Positions 19,740 to 31,316 are shown, numbered from the stretch's first letter. The stretch is DNA of 64,000 nt from Marthasterias glacialis (GCA_911728455.2 OU452239.1:1657800-1721799), one strand, 5' to 3'. Program-made: numbers and translations. Notes: generated by a model from the sequence alone, not told the origin.

Positions 19740-20080
19740 CAACTTCCAGCGTGCACCCAAGCGTTAAGAACACAAATCCTTCCCTACAACTGTTTATCCA
19801 GTACCCATTTGGGCTTGCGCGGGGTCTTTTATCCCCCGATGAAATCCGACGTGTAATTTCCACGCGATTACCCCCAGCCTTTCATCCCCGCTTGGCCCCA
19901 GTATTGACTCAGTGCCAGCACCCTTTGGTGGGTAACACCAATGTTTTGGTGTGTCCGGGCGTTGTTTTGACACCCAGGGACCGGAGTCGGCGTGCCGTGG
20001 TCTCTTTGTCGTGCCGACGTGAAATTGGGACACGGCACTGAGGAGTGTTTAATCCTCCCTGGCAGGGTTTTAGCTCACAA
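19740..20080. other. GC- and CpG-rich segment of unknown nature
   Basis: Base composition differs from the surroundings: GGCTTGCGCGGGG, CGACGTG, GTGTCCGGGCG, GGACCGGAGTCGGCGTGCCG. It is open on the plus strand at 19751-20041 (96 codons) and on the minus strand at 19794-20033, with no domain I recognise in either. It could be an old retroelement piece or a CpG island. Confidence 0.4.
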
Positions 20081-20382
20081 AAAACCTCAGTACGAATGGC
20101 TGTTCTCTTAGTAAGAGTCACTCATATAGATTTTTACCTTCTGGCGAGTGGACGTCTGTCTGTTGAGCTTGATGAAAGGCTGCTTGCCTGTTTGTCTGTG
20201 AGGGCTGGTGGTTGACTTTTGGGCAACCCAACCACCCGCTAGGGATTTTGGTGTCATAGAAACTCTGTGTTGTGCCACGCAGGGCTAACCAGCATTAGAT
20301 TTTGATGAACATCCAGATCTTTTTGTGGCTCCAAGTAAAATTGAGAGTTGCAGCATTGTACAGAAAACTTCAGCTGATTCTT

Positions 20383-20663
20383 CAGGGTTCTCCCCAGGAC
20401 TTTTCAAAACTGGGGGGCATTCTGGACCCAAATTTTGAAAATGTGGCCGAGGCACACTGAATTGGTAGCAGGTCCTCGGAATGTTTTTACTTAATGTTTA
20501 TGTTTGTTTTGAAAAGCTCCACTGTGCAATCTAGAGCATTTAAAATGGTTTTTATGGAGGATTTATCATGAATTTGATATTAAAATCTAAAAAAAAAAAT
20601 AAATAAAAAAATATATGTGCACATCGGTCGTAATTTCTGCATATCGGCCCGTAATTCAGTGTA
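20383..20663 (+). mobile_element. Family G MITE, right end diverged
   Basis: Matches 35564-35886: AGGGTTCTCCCCAGGA, TTTTCAAAACTGGGG, GGCATTCTGGACCCAAATTT, TTGGTAGCAGGTCCT, GAAAAGCTCCACTGTGCAA, TTTGATATTAAAATCTAAAA and the ATCGGCCCGTAAT motif. The terminal GGAGAACCC is not recognisable here. Confidence 0.8.
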
Positions 20664-21113
20664 ATTTTTTATTCCAGGCAATTTCCTCTCTTTTTTGCAG
20701 TAAGTTGCATTGCCAACATGTTGGACAGTACACACTGCCCCATGTGTTTTAATTTTTTTTTCAGAGAGCTCTGGAAGTGTGCACCACACAAAATAGGAAA
20801 AAACTTGTTGCGCTGAACTGATTACCATAAATTGTAAACCCACAACTTTTTTTGAATAATAATTTTTTTTGAGGGCATGCATTTAATAATATAATATAAA
20901 ATTTAAATGTGTATTTATGATCAGTTATCACAACTTGTGGGTTCTGTGCTTCAACTATTGAGAAGACTTGATAAATGTTGGCTTCAAAGTTGGTCGTATT
21001 TGGCCTGGGACATGTGGGAAGTGGAGGGGAGGCTTCATGAAAAATAGCAGCAAGTCGGTTTTGGGAAAAAACACATTCTCAGGGGTGTTACTCTCTGGGG
21101 TTAGCCTAATTCA

Positions 21114-21290
21114 GGCCTCAATCTTAAGAAGAACGGGGGCAGGCCTTTGCTTGCCAAATCAGAGAAATATGTACAAGGGCATTCTGGCCAAGTTGGTAGT
21201 GACAGTGCTATTTTTCTGAAGGGCATGCTGGCCAACTCGACAGGGCATGAGGCTAGTGGCCTCGGTGGCCTCGGTTAAGATCAAGGCCTG
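21114..21290 (+). mobile_element. Family K2 MITE with 16-bp inverted ends
   Basis: Starts CAGGCCTCAATCTTAAGA and ends GTTAAGATCAAGGCCTG. Internal GGCATGCTGGCCAACTCGAC, GGCCTCGGTGGCCTCGG. Two more close copies are at 22713-22890 and 26512-26690. Confidence 0.87.
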
Positions 21291-22143
21291 ATGATTAGCA
21301 AAACTTCTCAATGCCGCAAAAAATTGCAAAGATTCGACAGATTCAGATTCAAACTGCAATTTTCAGAATTGTCACAAAAACTGAGGGACTCCTTGATTAA
21401 GTTTTTTTCACTGTGGAGTTCAGGGTTTTTACACTAAGGTCAGTGGAAGATCATTTAGTCTGGTGCACCCTAAAGGACAAGGGTCCACCACACCAAATAG
21501 GCTCCCATAGCAACCAATGCTAAGTGCTAAATATTCCAAAATACTCAAAAAATATTTAAAAGTCTCACAGCCTCTAGAAAACAAATCAAATATATTTTCT
21601 GACAACTGAACTTCATTTTTCTTTTCAATTTTTAGTAGGTCAGCTGTTGATAATTTTTGGTAGAGGCTCATTCAAAATAAAAACACCCCTGAACAAGTAA
21701 ATTGGCCAGACTCTATCATGGAAAAAAAGACCCTACCCTTTTTAGCAAAATATGGCAATTTTTAGAGGGCTAGTGTACCCAAAATGCTTCAGGATGAAAT
21801 TCAACAACCCCAGGGGCATAATATTGAACCATTTTTCAACAATCCATAAAAACCATGACCTTTTAATCTTTGATTTACAGAAAAAAGTTGTGGGGTTTAC
21901 ATTTTATTAATGAGGTTCGGTGCCTGGATTTCTCTCTATTTAGTGTAGTGCACCCACAATGCCATGTGAGAGCGCCACCTTGTGGAACATTTAGGCCATT
22001 CAGGAACAGTCAAGACTGTGATTTGTGTCCCTTACATGCAGTGTACATGCACTACTCATCAGAGTGGTGGAGATGCATGAGTATGTCACATTCATGTAAA
22101 GTATGCATTTCATTGAGTCCTTTGTAAATTATGCATTTTTCAG

Positions 22144-22553
22144 TTTAACCCTAACCCCCATCAGGGTCCTCCCCAGTGCCCTGCCAAATACAACAAAATG
22201 CAACACAGTAGAAATGAGAACCATGCCAAATGCAACAAAATGCAACAAGGGATTCTGTTGCATTGTGCAGGCATGTTGTTTGTGTTGGGAATGAGCAAGG
22301 GTGTTTGCCCTGCTAAATGCAACACTAGTGCAGTGCTGACTTGGCAACAAGTAGCAACAAATGCCATCAAGGTATGAATTTGAGTCGACTGCCAAATACA
22401 AGAAAGTGCAACCCCAATATAAAAACATTTGACTGCTAAATGCAACAAATTCAGTCAAAATATGACATCCAAGTTGACTTCCAAATGCAACAGATTGCAA
22501 CAACTTTTTTCCATTGGTGCATGTATTGTTGCATTTAGCATGGTTAGGGTTAA
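22144..22553. mobile_element. Element with TTAACCCTAAC ends and repeated ATGCAACAA motifs
   Basis: Bounded by TTTAACCCTAAC (22144-22155) and GTTAGGGTTAA (22543-22553), an 11-base inverted repeat containing the TTAGGG telomere motif. Inside, CAAATGCAACA or CAAATACAA recurs at irregular 60-90 base spacing on the plus strand and GTTGCAT on the minus. Non-coding. Confidence 0.6.
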
Positions 22554-22712
22554 TGAAAGGACACTTACATAATAGGAATAATGTTAGTTATCTGCAAGTT
22601 TTTCCATGCACATGTACTGTACACTGTAGTGCCACAATGCATCTTGGCACACCCAAGGCAGGAGGATTGAAACTTATAAGAAGTTAATCTTGAAGTTTAA
22701 GGTGGTTCTGCA

Positions 22713-22890
22713 GGCCTCGATCTTAAGAAAAACAGGGGGCAGGCCTTTGCTGGCCAAATCAGAAAAGTTGTACAAGGGCATGCTGGCCAAGTTGGTAGTG
22801 ACCGTGCAATTTTTGTGAAGGGCATGCTGGCCAACTCAACAGGGCATGAGGCCAATGGCCTCGGTGGCCTCGGTTAAGATCAAGGCCTGG
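22713..22890 (+). mobile_element. Family K2 MITE
   Basis: CAGGCCTCGATCTTAAG at the left and GTTAAGATCAAGGCCTG at the right; near identical to 26512-26690 across GGGGGCAGGCCTTTGCTGGC and the GGCATGCTGGCCAA block. Confidence 0.88.
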
Positions 22891-22894
22891 TTCT

Positions 22895-23580
22895 GTAGGG
22901 TTTGCCCTTAAGTGTTTCAGATTTGCCAGCAGGATGAGTTAGCTCGTCACTTCACTAGTCTGTCAGCTTTTTCACTAGATAGGGATGCAGTTTAACAACG
23001 AAACTACAATAGTGTGAATAAGCAGTTTTCAGGGTTGCCCTTAAGTTTTTCAGCGACTAGCCAGCAACATGAGTTAGCCAATCATTTCACTAGTCTGCCA
23101 GCTCTTTCACTTAATTGGGATCGATGCATCTCAACACTGAACTGGTGTGAATAAGCAGTTTTCAGGGTTTCCCTTAAATTTTTCAGTGATTAGTGGGACC
23201 AGTTACTTCAGCTAGTCTTGTTGTTTCACTAATGTGCACGCCTTTTCACGAGTCCGTATTTCAGATTAAACATTGGATGCTTTTCAACTCTGAACTAGCC
23301 GTCTGGTCGACTCGGAGAGAATCTTGACTGGGTCCTCTGGTGCTTGAAACAAAAGTTGGGATGATTCATTAAATGTTCTGCAGGGTTTGCCCTTAACTTT
23401 TTCAGTAACTAGCCAGCAGGACTAGTTAGCTTGTCATTTCACTGGTCCCCCAGCGTTTTCACTGGTCCATATTTCATACTTAATAGGGACGTGTTGTAAC
23501 TCTGAAGTAGCCAGCCGGACCACTAGGAGAGAATTTTCCCTGGTCCTCAGGTATTTTAGCTAGCATTTGGCCAGCGGACC
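22895..23580. repeat. Four diverged tandem copies of a ~130-215 bp unit
   Basis: Each unit starts near AGGGTTTGCCCTTAA (about 22907, 23031, 23165 and 23382), then TTTTTCAG-GA-TAGCCAGCA, GTTAGC, CATTTCACTAGTC and TTTTCACT. The spacing varies, so insertions or deletions followed duplication. Confidence 0.75.
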
Positions 23581-23822
23581 ACTGTTGAGGAAGAATGTTG
23601 TTCTGTACCGGTGTTAACAGTGGAAAAGCCATGGGGTTGTAAGGGGGGACAGCTGCCTCCCCCCCCCCCCTGTGGAACATCAGGCCCCCCTGCTTTTCCC
23701 TGTCAGCTTCTGGATACCGTGAAATTTGCTATAATCAGGAAATTTTAAATTGAAATTGCCCCCTCTACAAATATTTTTGCCCTCCCCCTTTTCATTTTTT
23801 TTTATATGGAATTCGCCAATCA

Positions 23823-23957
23823 CAAGGCCCAAAGGCCACTCGAGGTGTGGGCTACTTTTTTGAAGGGATAGAAACCTGCCCCAGTGCGCAGAAACAAGAC
23901 ATGGCGAGATATAAACGCAAGTCTCTTCACAGCACAGCTAAGAACAGGGAGGGGTAA
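23823..23957 (-). mobile_element. SINE family C 3' half
   Basis: Inverse of the 3' body of the copies at 32.1 and 58.0 kb: ACAAGGCCCAAAGGCCACTC, GGTGTGGGCTACTTTTTTGA, GGGATAGAAACCTG and AAGACATGGCGAGATATAAA. The tRNA-like 5' half is absent (5' truncation). Confidence 0.85.
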
Positions 23958-24268
23958 AAAAAAAAATGCTGGCAACGCCACTACGTGTTAATGTGCTTAC
24001 ATTTTTACATTGTAAGATGCAATAACCCACTCAGGCCCTCCTTTAATTCTTACAAGTCACTCACAAGGATTTTGGCTCCGACTTGACCTGCAAGAGAAAC
24101 AACATTCTGTCGCCGACGGCAACATGAGCAGCTTGCGCTTATACAAACACGACGGAGCATGTACCAAAAACATCACCAGTGTTTATTAAAATGAATGGTC
24201 ACACAACATTAACAGTCTCTCCACTGTCTGCTTCCATTGTTAAAACATTCTGTGACGGCCTAGATTTG

Positions 24269-24665
24269 TTCAAGGGACACTTATATCTTAGGAATTTTCT
24301 GGAGCCTGGTTTAATTTTCTTTTTTTGGGGGAGGGGGGGGGGAGAGATTGTGGCACAGTTAAATGAAATTATGGCTACCCATTTGACATTTTTTTGTTGG
24401 TAGAAACCTGGGAGAAAAAAAAAATGTTTTTGATGGGAAAATGTTGTTTGTGAAGAGAAGGGATTAATTTTGTTCAAGGGACACTTATATCTTAGGAATT
24501 TTCTGGAGCCTGGCTTAATTTTCTTTGTTGGGGGATTGTGGCAGAGTTAAATGAAATTATGGCTACCCAATAATAACATTTTTGTTGTTGGTAGAAACCT
24601 GAGAGAAAAAAAATGAATTTTATTTGATGGGGGAATGTTGCTTGTGAAGAGAAGGGTTTAATTTC
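24269..24665. repeat. ~200-bp tandem duplication
   Basis: GTTCAAGGGACACTTATATC at 24269 and again at 24474 starts two copies sharing AGGAATTTTCTGGAGCCTGG, GTTAAATGAAATTATGGCTA, GGTAGAAACCTG and GTTTGTGAAGAGAAGGG. They differ mainly in the length of T/G and A runs. Confidence 0.85.
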
Positions 24666-25129
24666 AGGGAGTTGTTTTGGAAAAAAACAAATTGTTGATT
24701 TCACCCTCAAAGCTTGTGGTGTGAAGTGGGCAGACATCCTGAGAAGTATGCCCTGTATACCCACTGTATGACCACATGACTACTTTAGACTCACTTGTTT
24801 AATATAAAGAAGGTACCTGACTATTTTTCCAATGGCCTCTCTTTGGTCACATTGATTTTAATGGGCACTATTTTCACCTGCAAGAGGGCGCCCTTTGGGG
24901 TAGATCGGGGGTCAAACCATAGAAATAGTGTGGTAAACCAGATGCAATTACATGCAAACTTCAAGCAGTTAACATACAACTTCTGAGTTTTTTTTTTAAT
25001 TCAAAGTTTACAATTTGTATTTTTAATGTTTTTAAATATTTTTGTACTTGGAATTTGCAATCTGCAGCCGATCAAACAAGGAACACTGGGGTGAACCGCT
25101 TTTCTTAACAATAATTGCACTGGGTTCTT

Positions 25130-25316
25130 TTTTTGTGCATTAAACAACACCCAGGACCTACGGCTTTACATCCCATCCGAAGGACGAAGCAATAATGGTT
25201 AAAGTGTCTTGCTTAAGGACACAAGTGTCAAGACCAGGACTCGAACCTACACTCTGCTTATCACAAACACTGGAGCTTGAGTCCGGTACGCTTGACCACT
25301 CAGCCACGACACGCCA
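25130..25316 (-). mobile_element. SINE family C copy
   Basis: Minus-strand reading: GGCGTGTCGTGGCTGAGTGG (A-box), GGTTCGAGTCC B-box region, then GACACTTGTGTCCTTAAGC, TGCTTCGTCCTTCGGATGG and GATGTAAAGCCGTAGGTCC. The body after the B-box differs from the 32 kb copy, so C may include two subfamilies. Confidence 0.85.
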
Positions 25317-25374
25317 CTGTGTACGTCAACTTTATGCACGAATTACTATATATACTAGGCAAATTTTCCTATAG

Positions 25375-25487
25375 GCACATCTATAAGGAAATGCAAATTT
25401 GTATTGGAACTTTGCAAAGGGCACCACAGCAAAAGTACAGGGCACCATGGGAATTGCTGTGGGTGCCATGGGTGAATTCAAGACCCG
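25375..25487 (+). mobile_element. Family K-related MITE fragment
   Basis: ATGCAAATTTGTATTGGAAC, TTTGCAAAGGGCACCAC and GGGAATTGCTGTGGGTGCC parallel 12333-12497. It overlaps an open frame on each strand, neither with a known domain. Confidence 0.7.
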
Positions 25488-25984
25488 ACAAGGTGCCTTA
25501 AAAATTACACCCATAACTGTATTTTGTTCACAAGCAGAAGGCCTATGTGACGGATTCTGGGTTGCCTTCAACATGAATTTTATTCCCAAGACTTGTGGTT
25601 GGGATGTTGATTCAAGAACTTATGTTTCTGGCTTCTTTTAGAGTGTCTTTTGTATGTTCATCCAATCGATTGGGTTTAGGGTCAGACTGAGGGCGGAGTA
25701 TGTACCCACCCTCTGCCCACATGCTGGTAACATACGTGCTTGTTTTGGAAGTAACTCGTAAAACATATTTACACGAACATGAAAGAATTTGAAAAGAAAT
25801 CTCAGAAAGATTGATGTAAAAATCGACAGTGAAGACTTTATGAATGATGACTCAAATACAACTCAGTGTACTGTACTGTACACTGTGTGCATTAACCCTG
25901 TTGCAAAAAAGTTCCAGGATTAATTCAAGACTAAGTAAAATTGAGCACAAGAGGGCGCTCATCTCAGCCATTGTTAAGAAGCTG

Positions 25985-26510
25985 CAGTATTATTATTAGT
26001 GTTATTATTTTATTTCTCTCCACAAAGATTCAATAAATTACACACTAAAATGCACTTAGAAATAGAAGATAATCGCTAAGGGGAAAAAAGAAAACCTTAA
26101 AAACTTTAATGTAGATGTGGAGAAGGCTAGACTGGTAATAGGGCATTCAGGTTGGCTCAGTGGTTTCTTTCCCTGCCTTTCACCTCTGTGGACCCCGGTT
26201 CGAATCCCGGACTGGAGCCTTGCATGTGGATTGGGTTTTCAGTCCCTACCTGATTGCGTGGGTTTTCCCGTGGGGTTTTCCTCCCACATCTTCAACATCT
26301 TCTCTACATCTACATGTAGGTATCTTCAGGCCTACGGGTCACAGTGCAAGTCACTTTTGAGGGTCCCTTGGTTTCATTACCAGAAAGATATAAAAATAAT
26401 CATAACAATAATAATAATACAACGATAAAAAAATCCCTTTTACCAAAAGGTTCAGTCTGCCAATAAAATTATTTATAAAAAGTTCAGACAAGCAAAATAC
26501 ATAGCCTACA
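25985..26510. repeat. Family I repeat interrupted by a SINE
   Basis: The outer pieces 25985-26130 and 26430-26510 match 61978-62158: TATTTCTCTCCACAA, AAAATGCACTTAG, ATGTGGAGAAGGCTAGACTG, then TTCAGTCTGCCAATAAAA and AAAAGTTCAGACAAGCA. SINE A occupies the gap at about 26137-26425. Confidence 0.75.
26137..26425 (+). mobile_element. SINE family A, tRNA-derived, near full length
   Basis: A-box-like GGTTGGCTCAGTGG at 26150-26163 and B-box GGTTCGAATCC at 26197-26207 are spaced as in a tRNA promoter. The body includes GCATGTGGATTGGGTTTTCA, GTGGGTTTTCC and TTCCTCCCACATC, and a tail of AATAATCATAACAATAAT. It would be transcribed by RNA polymerase III. Confidence 0.87.
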
Positions 26511-26511
26511 T

Positions 26512-26690
26512 CAGGCCTCGATCTTCAGAGAAAAGGGGGCAGGCCTTTGCTGGCCAAATCAGAGAAATTGTACAAGGGCATGCTGGCCAAGTTGGTAGTG
26601 ACAGTGCAATGTTTCTGAAGGGCATGCTGGCCGACTCGACAGGGCATGAGGCCAGTGGCCTCAGTGGCTTCGGTTAAGATCCAGGCCTGC
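26512..26690 (+). mobile_element. Family K2 MITE
   Basis: Starts CAGGCCTCGATCTTCAG and ends GTTAAGATCCAGGCCTG; otherwise the same as 22713-22890. Confidence 0.88.
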
Positions 26691-27878
26691 TACATGTAAC
26701 ATGTACTACATCTCTCTACCATGCATACTGTATTTAATGTACTCTGAGACTTAGTGAGAGATTCCTAAATGCATGGCTAATTTGTTATACATGTATAATG
26801 ACTCCAAACATGTTACTTTCCTGCAAGATTGTTTATCAGTACTTTTTGCAGTAGACATGATTTACACATGTTTGCTGTGTGGACATAATTTAGTGTTGGT
26901 AACTGGTACTGTACAATGTATAATAACATGTGAAGTAGTTATCCTGACAATGTAGACCAGACTAGTGTGTTGGTATAGTGTTCATGTATGATGGGTGCAA
27001 ACCAGAGTAGACCAGGCCACCCACCGAGACACCTCATTTGCATATTGCCCACAATGCCCCAGCAAAGCCGTCTTGGGTCTTATAATGGGGTCGGAGGTCA
27101 AGTGTGAGATTGACAGCAGCCCCATCAAAAACTGAGTCCATTTTGGGTGAGTCTGTGTTTTGGCAATGTGAGTGCTGCTGCTGGCATTTGTTTTGTTGTC
27201 TACCAAAGCTACTGAATAGATCCCACAGGAATGTTATGGGGATTCAGGTCTTAGTGTTGAGACAATACAATGTGTTTACATCACATACATGTTCAATGTA
27301 CTCGAAGTGTCTGCTCAGAATAAAAATCATACCATTGTCTTTTCGTGTATCAACCCTCTGGTTACCAAATTCTTTTGACAAACATGTAAACAACGGCTAG
27401 TGACCACATTATTTGACCACTCAGACATAAAGCACATGTTCCTACACAAAAGAAAGCTTTCGTTCAAAGGTTAATCTTACAAACTCTAGTATCACCTCAG
27501 AAGATATTGTTTTACAGCAAAATGAGGAATAACAAATGTCTTACTTATTGAATTCCCTTTCATATAATCCAAAAATCATTGAGTTCTTGGTCTTTGTTTC
27601 CTCAGTGTTATCTTTAAACATAAGGGAAAAATACACTTTTTCGTACACAGTCGTATGGTACTTCGTAGGTGTTTGGCATTTTGGATCTCTCCACTCCAAT
27701 TTGAAGGGATTGCATAACAGCAACCTTATTTTATTTTACCATTATTGGAAAGATGCGGTATTTCTTTTTCCAACCATTATAATCTTCAAGGGTATGGAGG
27801 GTGAACATGGACAGAGCCACAGCTTTATAACAACTGCCTTTGCGCTCAGGCTTGATTGCTGTTTTGTGTGTAAGCTAG

Positions 27879-27950
27879 GGTGACAAAAGTCACCAATGGT
27901 GAAAAAGGGGGAGTAGAGTGCAGTCGACAAAAGTCACCTATGGTAAGGAA
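27879..27950 (-). repeat. Isolated units of the 45-bp minisatellite
   Basis: On the plus strand it reads GACAAAAGTCACCAATGG...GAGTAGAGTGCAGTCGACAAAAGTCACCTATGGTAAGG, the inverse of the 39.1-39.8 kb array unit. About one and a half copies, 11 kb from the array. Confidence 0.85.
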
Positions 27951-28049
27951 AGGGTTATAAGGAAGCAAAGAACAATATTCCAGAACACATGCTGAACTAA
28001 TATTGATATAATTTATTCAGCCATAAGTTTTAACAATATGTATACATAC

Positions 28050-28240
28050 AATGTCATAAACCACAAGGGAAACTGACTGGGTAATAGGAATTAGTTTGGG
28101 TCGCACAAAGACAAATTTGCTAGAACAGGATTTGAACCTGCGCCCTCTGGATTTTTTGGCCGATGCTCTTTCAAGAGCCATACTAGCCCCACAAGTATGT
28201 TGGCAGTCTCCCTATTTTGGCAATATCTATGTTCGGGGGG
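28050..28240 (-). mobile_element. SINE family B copy
   Basis: Inverse of the 40.7 kb copy: AAACCACAAGGGAAACTGAC, then GGATTTGAACCTGCGCC (B-box) and, past the tRNA-like part, GTTGGCAGTCTCCCTATTTT and GGCAATATCT, the inverse of the leader preceding the tRNA-like part elsewhere. Confidence 0.82.
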
Positions 28241-29094
28241 CCAGTCAGAAGTCATACAATCTTTTACTGCAGTGTAGCCAGGGATCACATAAAAAGACTT
28301 TAAGAAGTTAACACTACATTCGTACATTTTTTACAAATCCTATGAAAATGAATGTGCTCTTCCAAAAACCATCGAGATCCATTACATATATTGGTTGTTT
28401 GAGGCATTGCCTTTTTTTAATGACTCAATCTGCGGCAATGAAGTTAATCACGAGAAGTCCCGTCGATCCACTAAGAGAAAATAGTTAGTAGTCCCGGCCG
28501 ATTTCCTACCTCCCCAGGTAGTACTTAATAAGCAGGACAGTTCTTTTCACTGTAGTAGAATTTAAAAACAGGACAAGTTCTTACAAGAACAATCTACTGT
28601 ATAGCAAAGTAGATACAATCACATGGTGTTACCGCAAACCAAATATATAGAGATACATGTACATTACAATACTTGTAATATACCTTTAGACACCTCAAGT
28701 GCAAAATGTAATGGACATCACTTAATAAATATGAAATTGTTTGGTCTTGAACTTGTGTTACGTGAGAACGCACAAACAAATTTCTTCAAACGCAAACAAA
28801 TTCCTACATCTGCCTTCCGTTTTTCCCCTCTCCCTGTGCTACAAATCAACGCTATACACCCCTACCCCTAAGGTCATCAATTTCAAAATTGTCATCCCCA
28901 AGACATCGGGCTGGCAGTTATCTCAATAAATAGAGATGGATGTTGCGTCAACAGGAGCTTGAGGAGGACGATAAGGAGTTGGCATGTAACATCTGTCAAG
29001 TCGTAGATCTTCTTGAAGACATGGTACAGCTCTCTTGCTGATTACAAGAGTCTTCTCATTACTAAATTTTTAAGTTGGGGGAATAAAGTCTGGA

Positions 29095-29294
29095 CCAGGG
29101 CCCAATTTCATAGAGCTGCTTAAGCAGAAAATTAGTGCTTAAAAGTTTTCTGCTCAGCAAAAATAAGCAGGATACCAGTCACAGATTGTACATGTGACAT
29201 GCTATTTTGGCTGGTAATCTTATTCTGGTAAGCATCATTTTGTTTGTGCTTAGTTACTTTTTGTGCTTAAGCAGCTCTATGAAATTGGACCCTG
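29095..29294. mobile_element. MITE with CCAGGGCCCAATTTCATAGA ends
   Basis: The left CCAGGGCCCAATTTCATAGA-GCTGCTTAAGCA pairs with the right TGCTTAAGCAGCTCTATGAA-ATTGGACCCTGG, a ~32-base inverted repeat. Internal CAGTCACAGATTGTACATGTG and GGCTGGTAATCTTA recur in the two copies at 58.84-59.21 kb. Confidence 0.9.
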
Positions 29295-29557
29295 GTCTTC
29301 AAGCCCTGTGTGGTAATGGCAGGGACGGTGGCTGGCCGCTGTTAAGGACCGAGCCGTTAACAGCAAGCAGCCACAAACCAAAGTCATTACCTTACATTTC
29401 GACCCTAGCAGAGTCTTTCTCAAAGGCTAAAAGAATGAACACAACACACACATACAAGTAGAAAGAAGTGAAAAGAGAGAGGCAGAAAGCAGTCAGAAGA
29501 TGCAAGGGATGAACAATGAAGAGGGAGACAGGAGGAGGGGGTTGGGTTGGAGGGAAC

Positions 29558-29684
29558 ACTCTAAAAACTAACTTAGTCAAAACAGCGTTAATTAGTCATT
29601 GAGACCACATTTTGACTAAAATTAGTCAAAAATAGTCTAAAATGACTAATTAAGGCTGTTTTGACTAACTTTAGTTTTAGAGTG
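29558..29684. mobile_element. Palindromic MITE (CACTCTAAAA ends)
   Basis: CACTCTAAAAACTAACTTAG-TCAAAACAGC at the left pairs with GCTGTTTTGACTAACTTTAG-TTTTAGAGTG at the right. The middle (GACTAAAATTAGTC) is itself palindromic, so nearly the whole 127 bases form a hairpin. Confidence 0.9.
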
Positions 29685-30450
29685 AAGGGGCTGGTTTAAC
29701 CACAAGAGGTTGGAAGCACAAAAGACAAATCAAGGTGGGAAAAGGGAGAAAAAGTAATTTAATAGTAAACGAGACAGACTTAAATGGGGTACATCTGTGG
29801 AAAAGGGAGAAGGCAAAGACAAAAAAATATTGATAATTTCCTTCTTGGATGTTCAGACCATGGGGTTGAATGGTCTGGAGGCGGCTTATCCACACTTTCT
29901 TCCTACCCAAACGAACAGTCTCCCTGTGGTTACCTGCAAGTAGTGCCTCAAAGAAAATGTTGTCTGATGGTCCAAAACCTTAACTTACCAAATCCAAAAG
30001 TATAAAAAGGAGAATGGGTACCCGTGTCCCATCTGAAGTGGATTATTCCTTCCAAAGCTAAACGGAAAGTAACAATTTAAAGCTCAGACAATTACAGAAA
30101 TATTTAAGCAGTGTGAAATCCCTGAAAATAATATCCATATAAGGTATTTTTGTTGTGGCTGAGAAGTATCCGTCCGGAGACGTGTTTTTCATCCATGTGA
30201 AAAGGAGCTGTTTCCACGTTGTTTAATTTTCTAATGTACGTTGTTGATAAACACAGTGTTGCGCTGTGTTTTAGCTGTTTGTCATATTTCTTAGCTCATT
30301 TTCGTCTGATCCATCAGGAGTAAATCTTTCTGTCGGTTGGCGACGTCTTTGAAGTTTGATGCACCGACGGATACATTTACCTCATGAGGTAAATTTACCT
30401 CAAATAAAATGAATGAATGTGAATACATTCATCCATTAATTCTATATTAC

Positions 30451-30786
30451 TAAGGATCCCAAAGACCGGCAGGCTTGCTGCTCAGAATTTTGTTGTTGTT
30501 GAAACCAGAAATATTTTACAAAACCAAAATTGTTCTTGTTATTTTTAAATTTGTGGCTGCAAATGTATGTTTGGAGTTTGGTCTAAAACCTTTCGACCAT
30601 CAAATCTCCCATTATATTTCTGGAGATCCCAAAGGCCACAGGCTTGCTGCTCAGAATTTTGTTGCTGTTAAAACAAGAAATATTGTACAAGACCAAAATA
30701 GTTTTTGTTATTTTCATATTTGCGGCTGCTAGTGTATATTTGAAGTTTGGTCTAAAACCTAACCATCAATTCTCCAACTGTATACT
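30451..30786. repeat. ~170-bp tandem duplication
   Basis: Two copies starting GGATCCCAAAGACCGGCAGG and GAGATCCCAAAGGCCACAGG share GCTTGCTGCTCAGAATTTTG, GAAATATT-TACAA-ACCAAAAT and GTTTGGTCTAAAACCT. Each carries an open frame on the plus strand (LLRILLLLK...), but frame and length are not kept. Confidence 0.85.
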
Positions 30787-30837
30787 AAGGAAAAAGTTAA
30801 AAGTGGAGGACAGTACAGTTGTGTTTTTGGAAACATT

Positions 30838-31070
30838 TTTCGTTTTGTCCGCCATACCACTATTGCATAGAGCTATTAAGGCGGACATCTCTTTTTATAG
30901 TGAAAAACAGGTGTTTTTAACTTGAATCAGAGTGAAGTTCGCTCCAATTTCACTCAAAAAGGGTGATGCACAGTGAGTTTCACTCTAAAAAAAATCCAAA
31001 CTGACACCACTCGGGCGAAAGATTGAAGTTGTCACTCTTACATTCAGAGAGTTATGAGTTTACTAAACTT
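30838..31070 (+). repeat. Family E repeat (GAGTGAA-rich)
   Basis: Shares CTTGAATCAGAGTGAAGTT, GCTCCAATTTCACTCAAA, GTTTCACTCTAAAAAA and AACTGACACCACTCGGGCGA with 47740-47985 and 62185-62365. Dense alternation of GAGTGAA and TTCACTC gives hairpin potential. Confidence 0.82.
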
Positions 31071-31316
31071 ATCGTCAAATTACAGGACTCTGGGCCAGTG
31101 GCTCAGTGGGTGTTTTTAGCCCTAGGATTGTAGGATTTTTATACCGTATTTTTCCCCCTTCAAACTGAGATGTATTAACTTGAGTAAATTTTAGTGAATT
31201 GAAGATAAAGGCTATAATATTTATACTCATGTATGAGAAATTTCAGACGTTTGTCTGAATTTATACTTTCTGTGTCTACGTGGTAAGAAGAAAAATAGCT
31301 GTACTTTTCTTTTTTC

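Noticed and set aside
21429-21671. 80-codon minus-strand frame
   Set aside because: No family resemblance; the surrounding sequence is AT-rich without splice support.
30475-30925. Two related plus-strand frames (LLRILLLLK)
   Set aside because: They are two copies of a local duplication; frames shift and shorten between copies, so no selection for coding.
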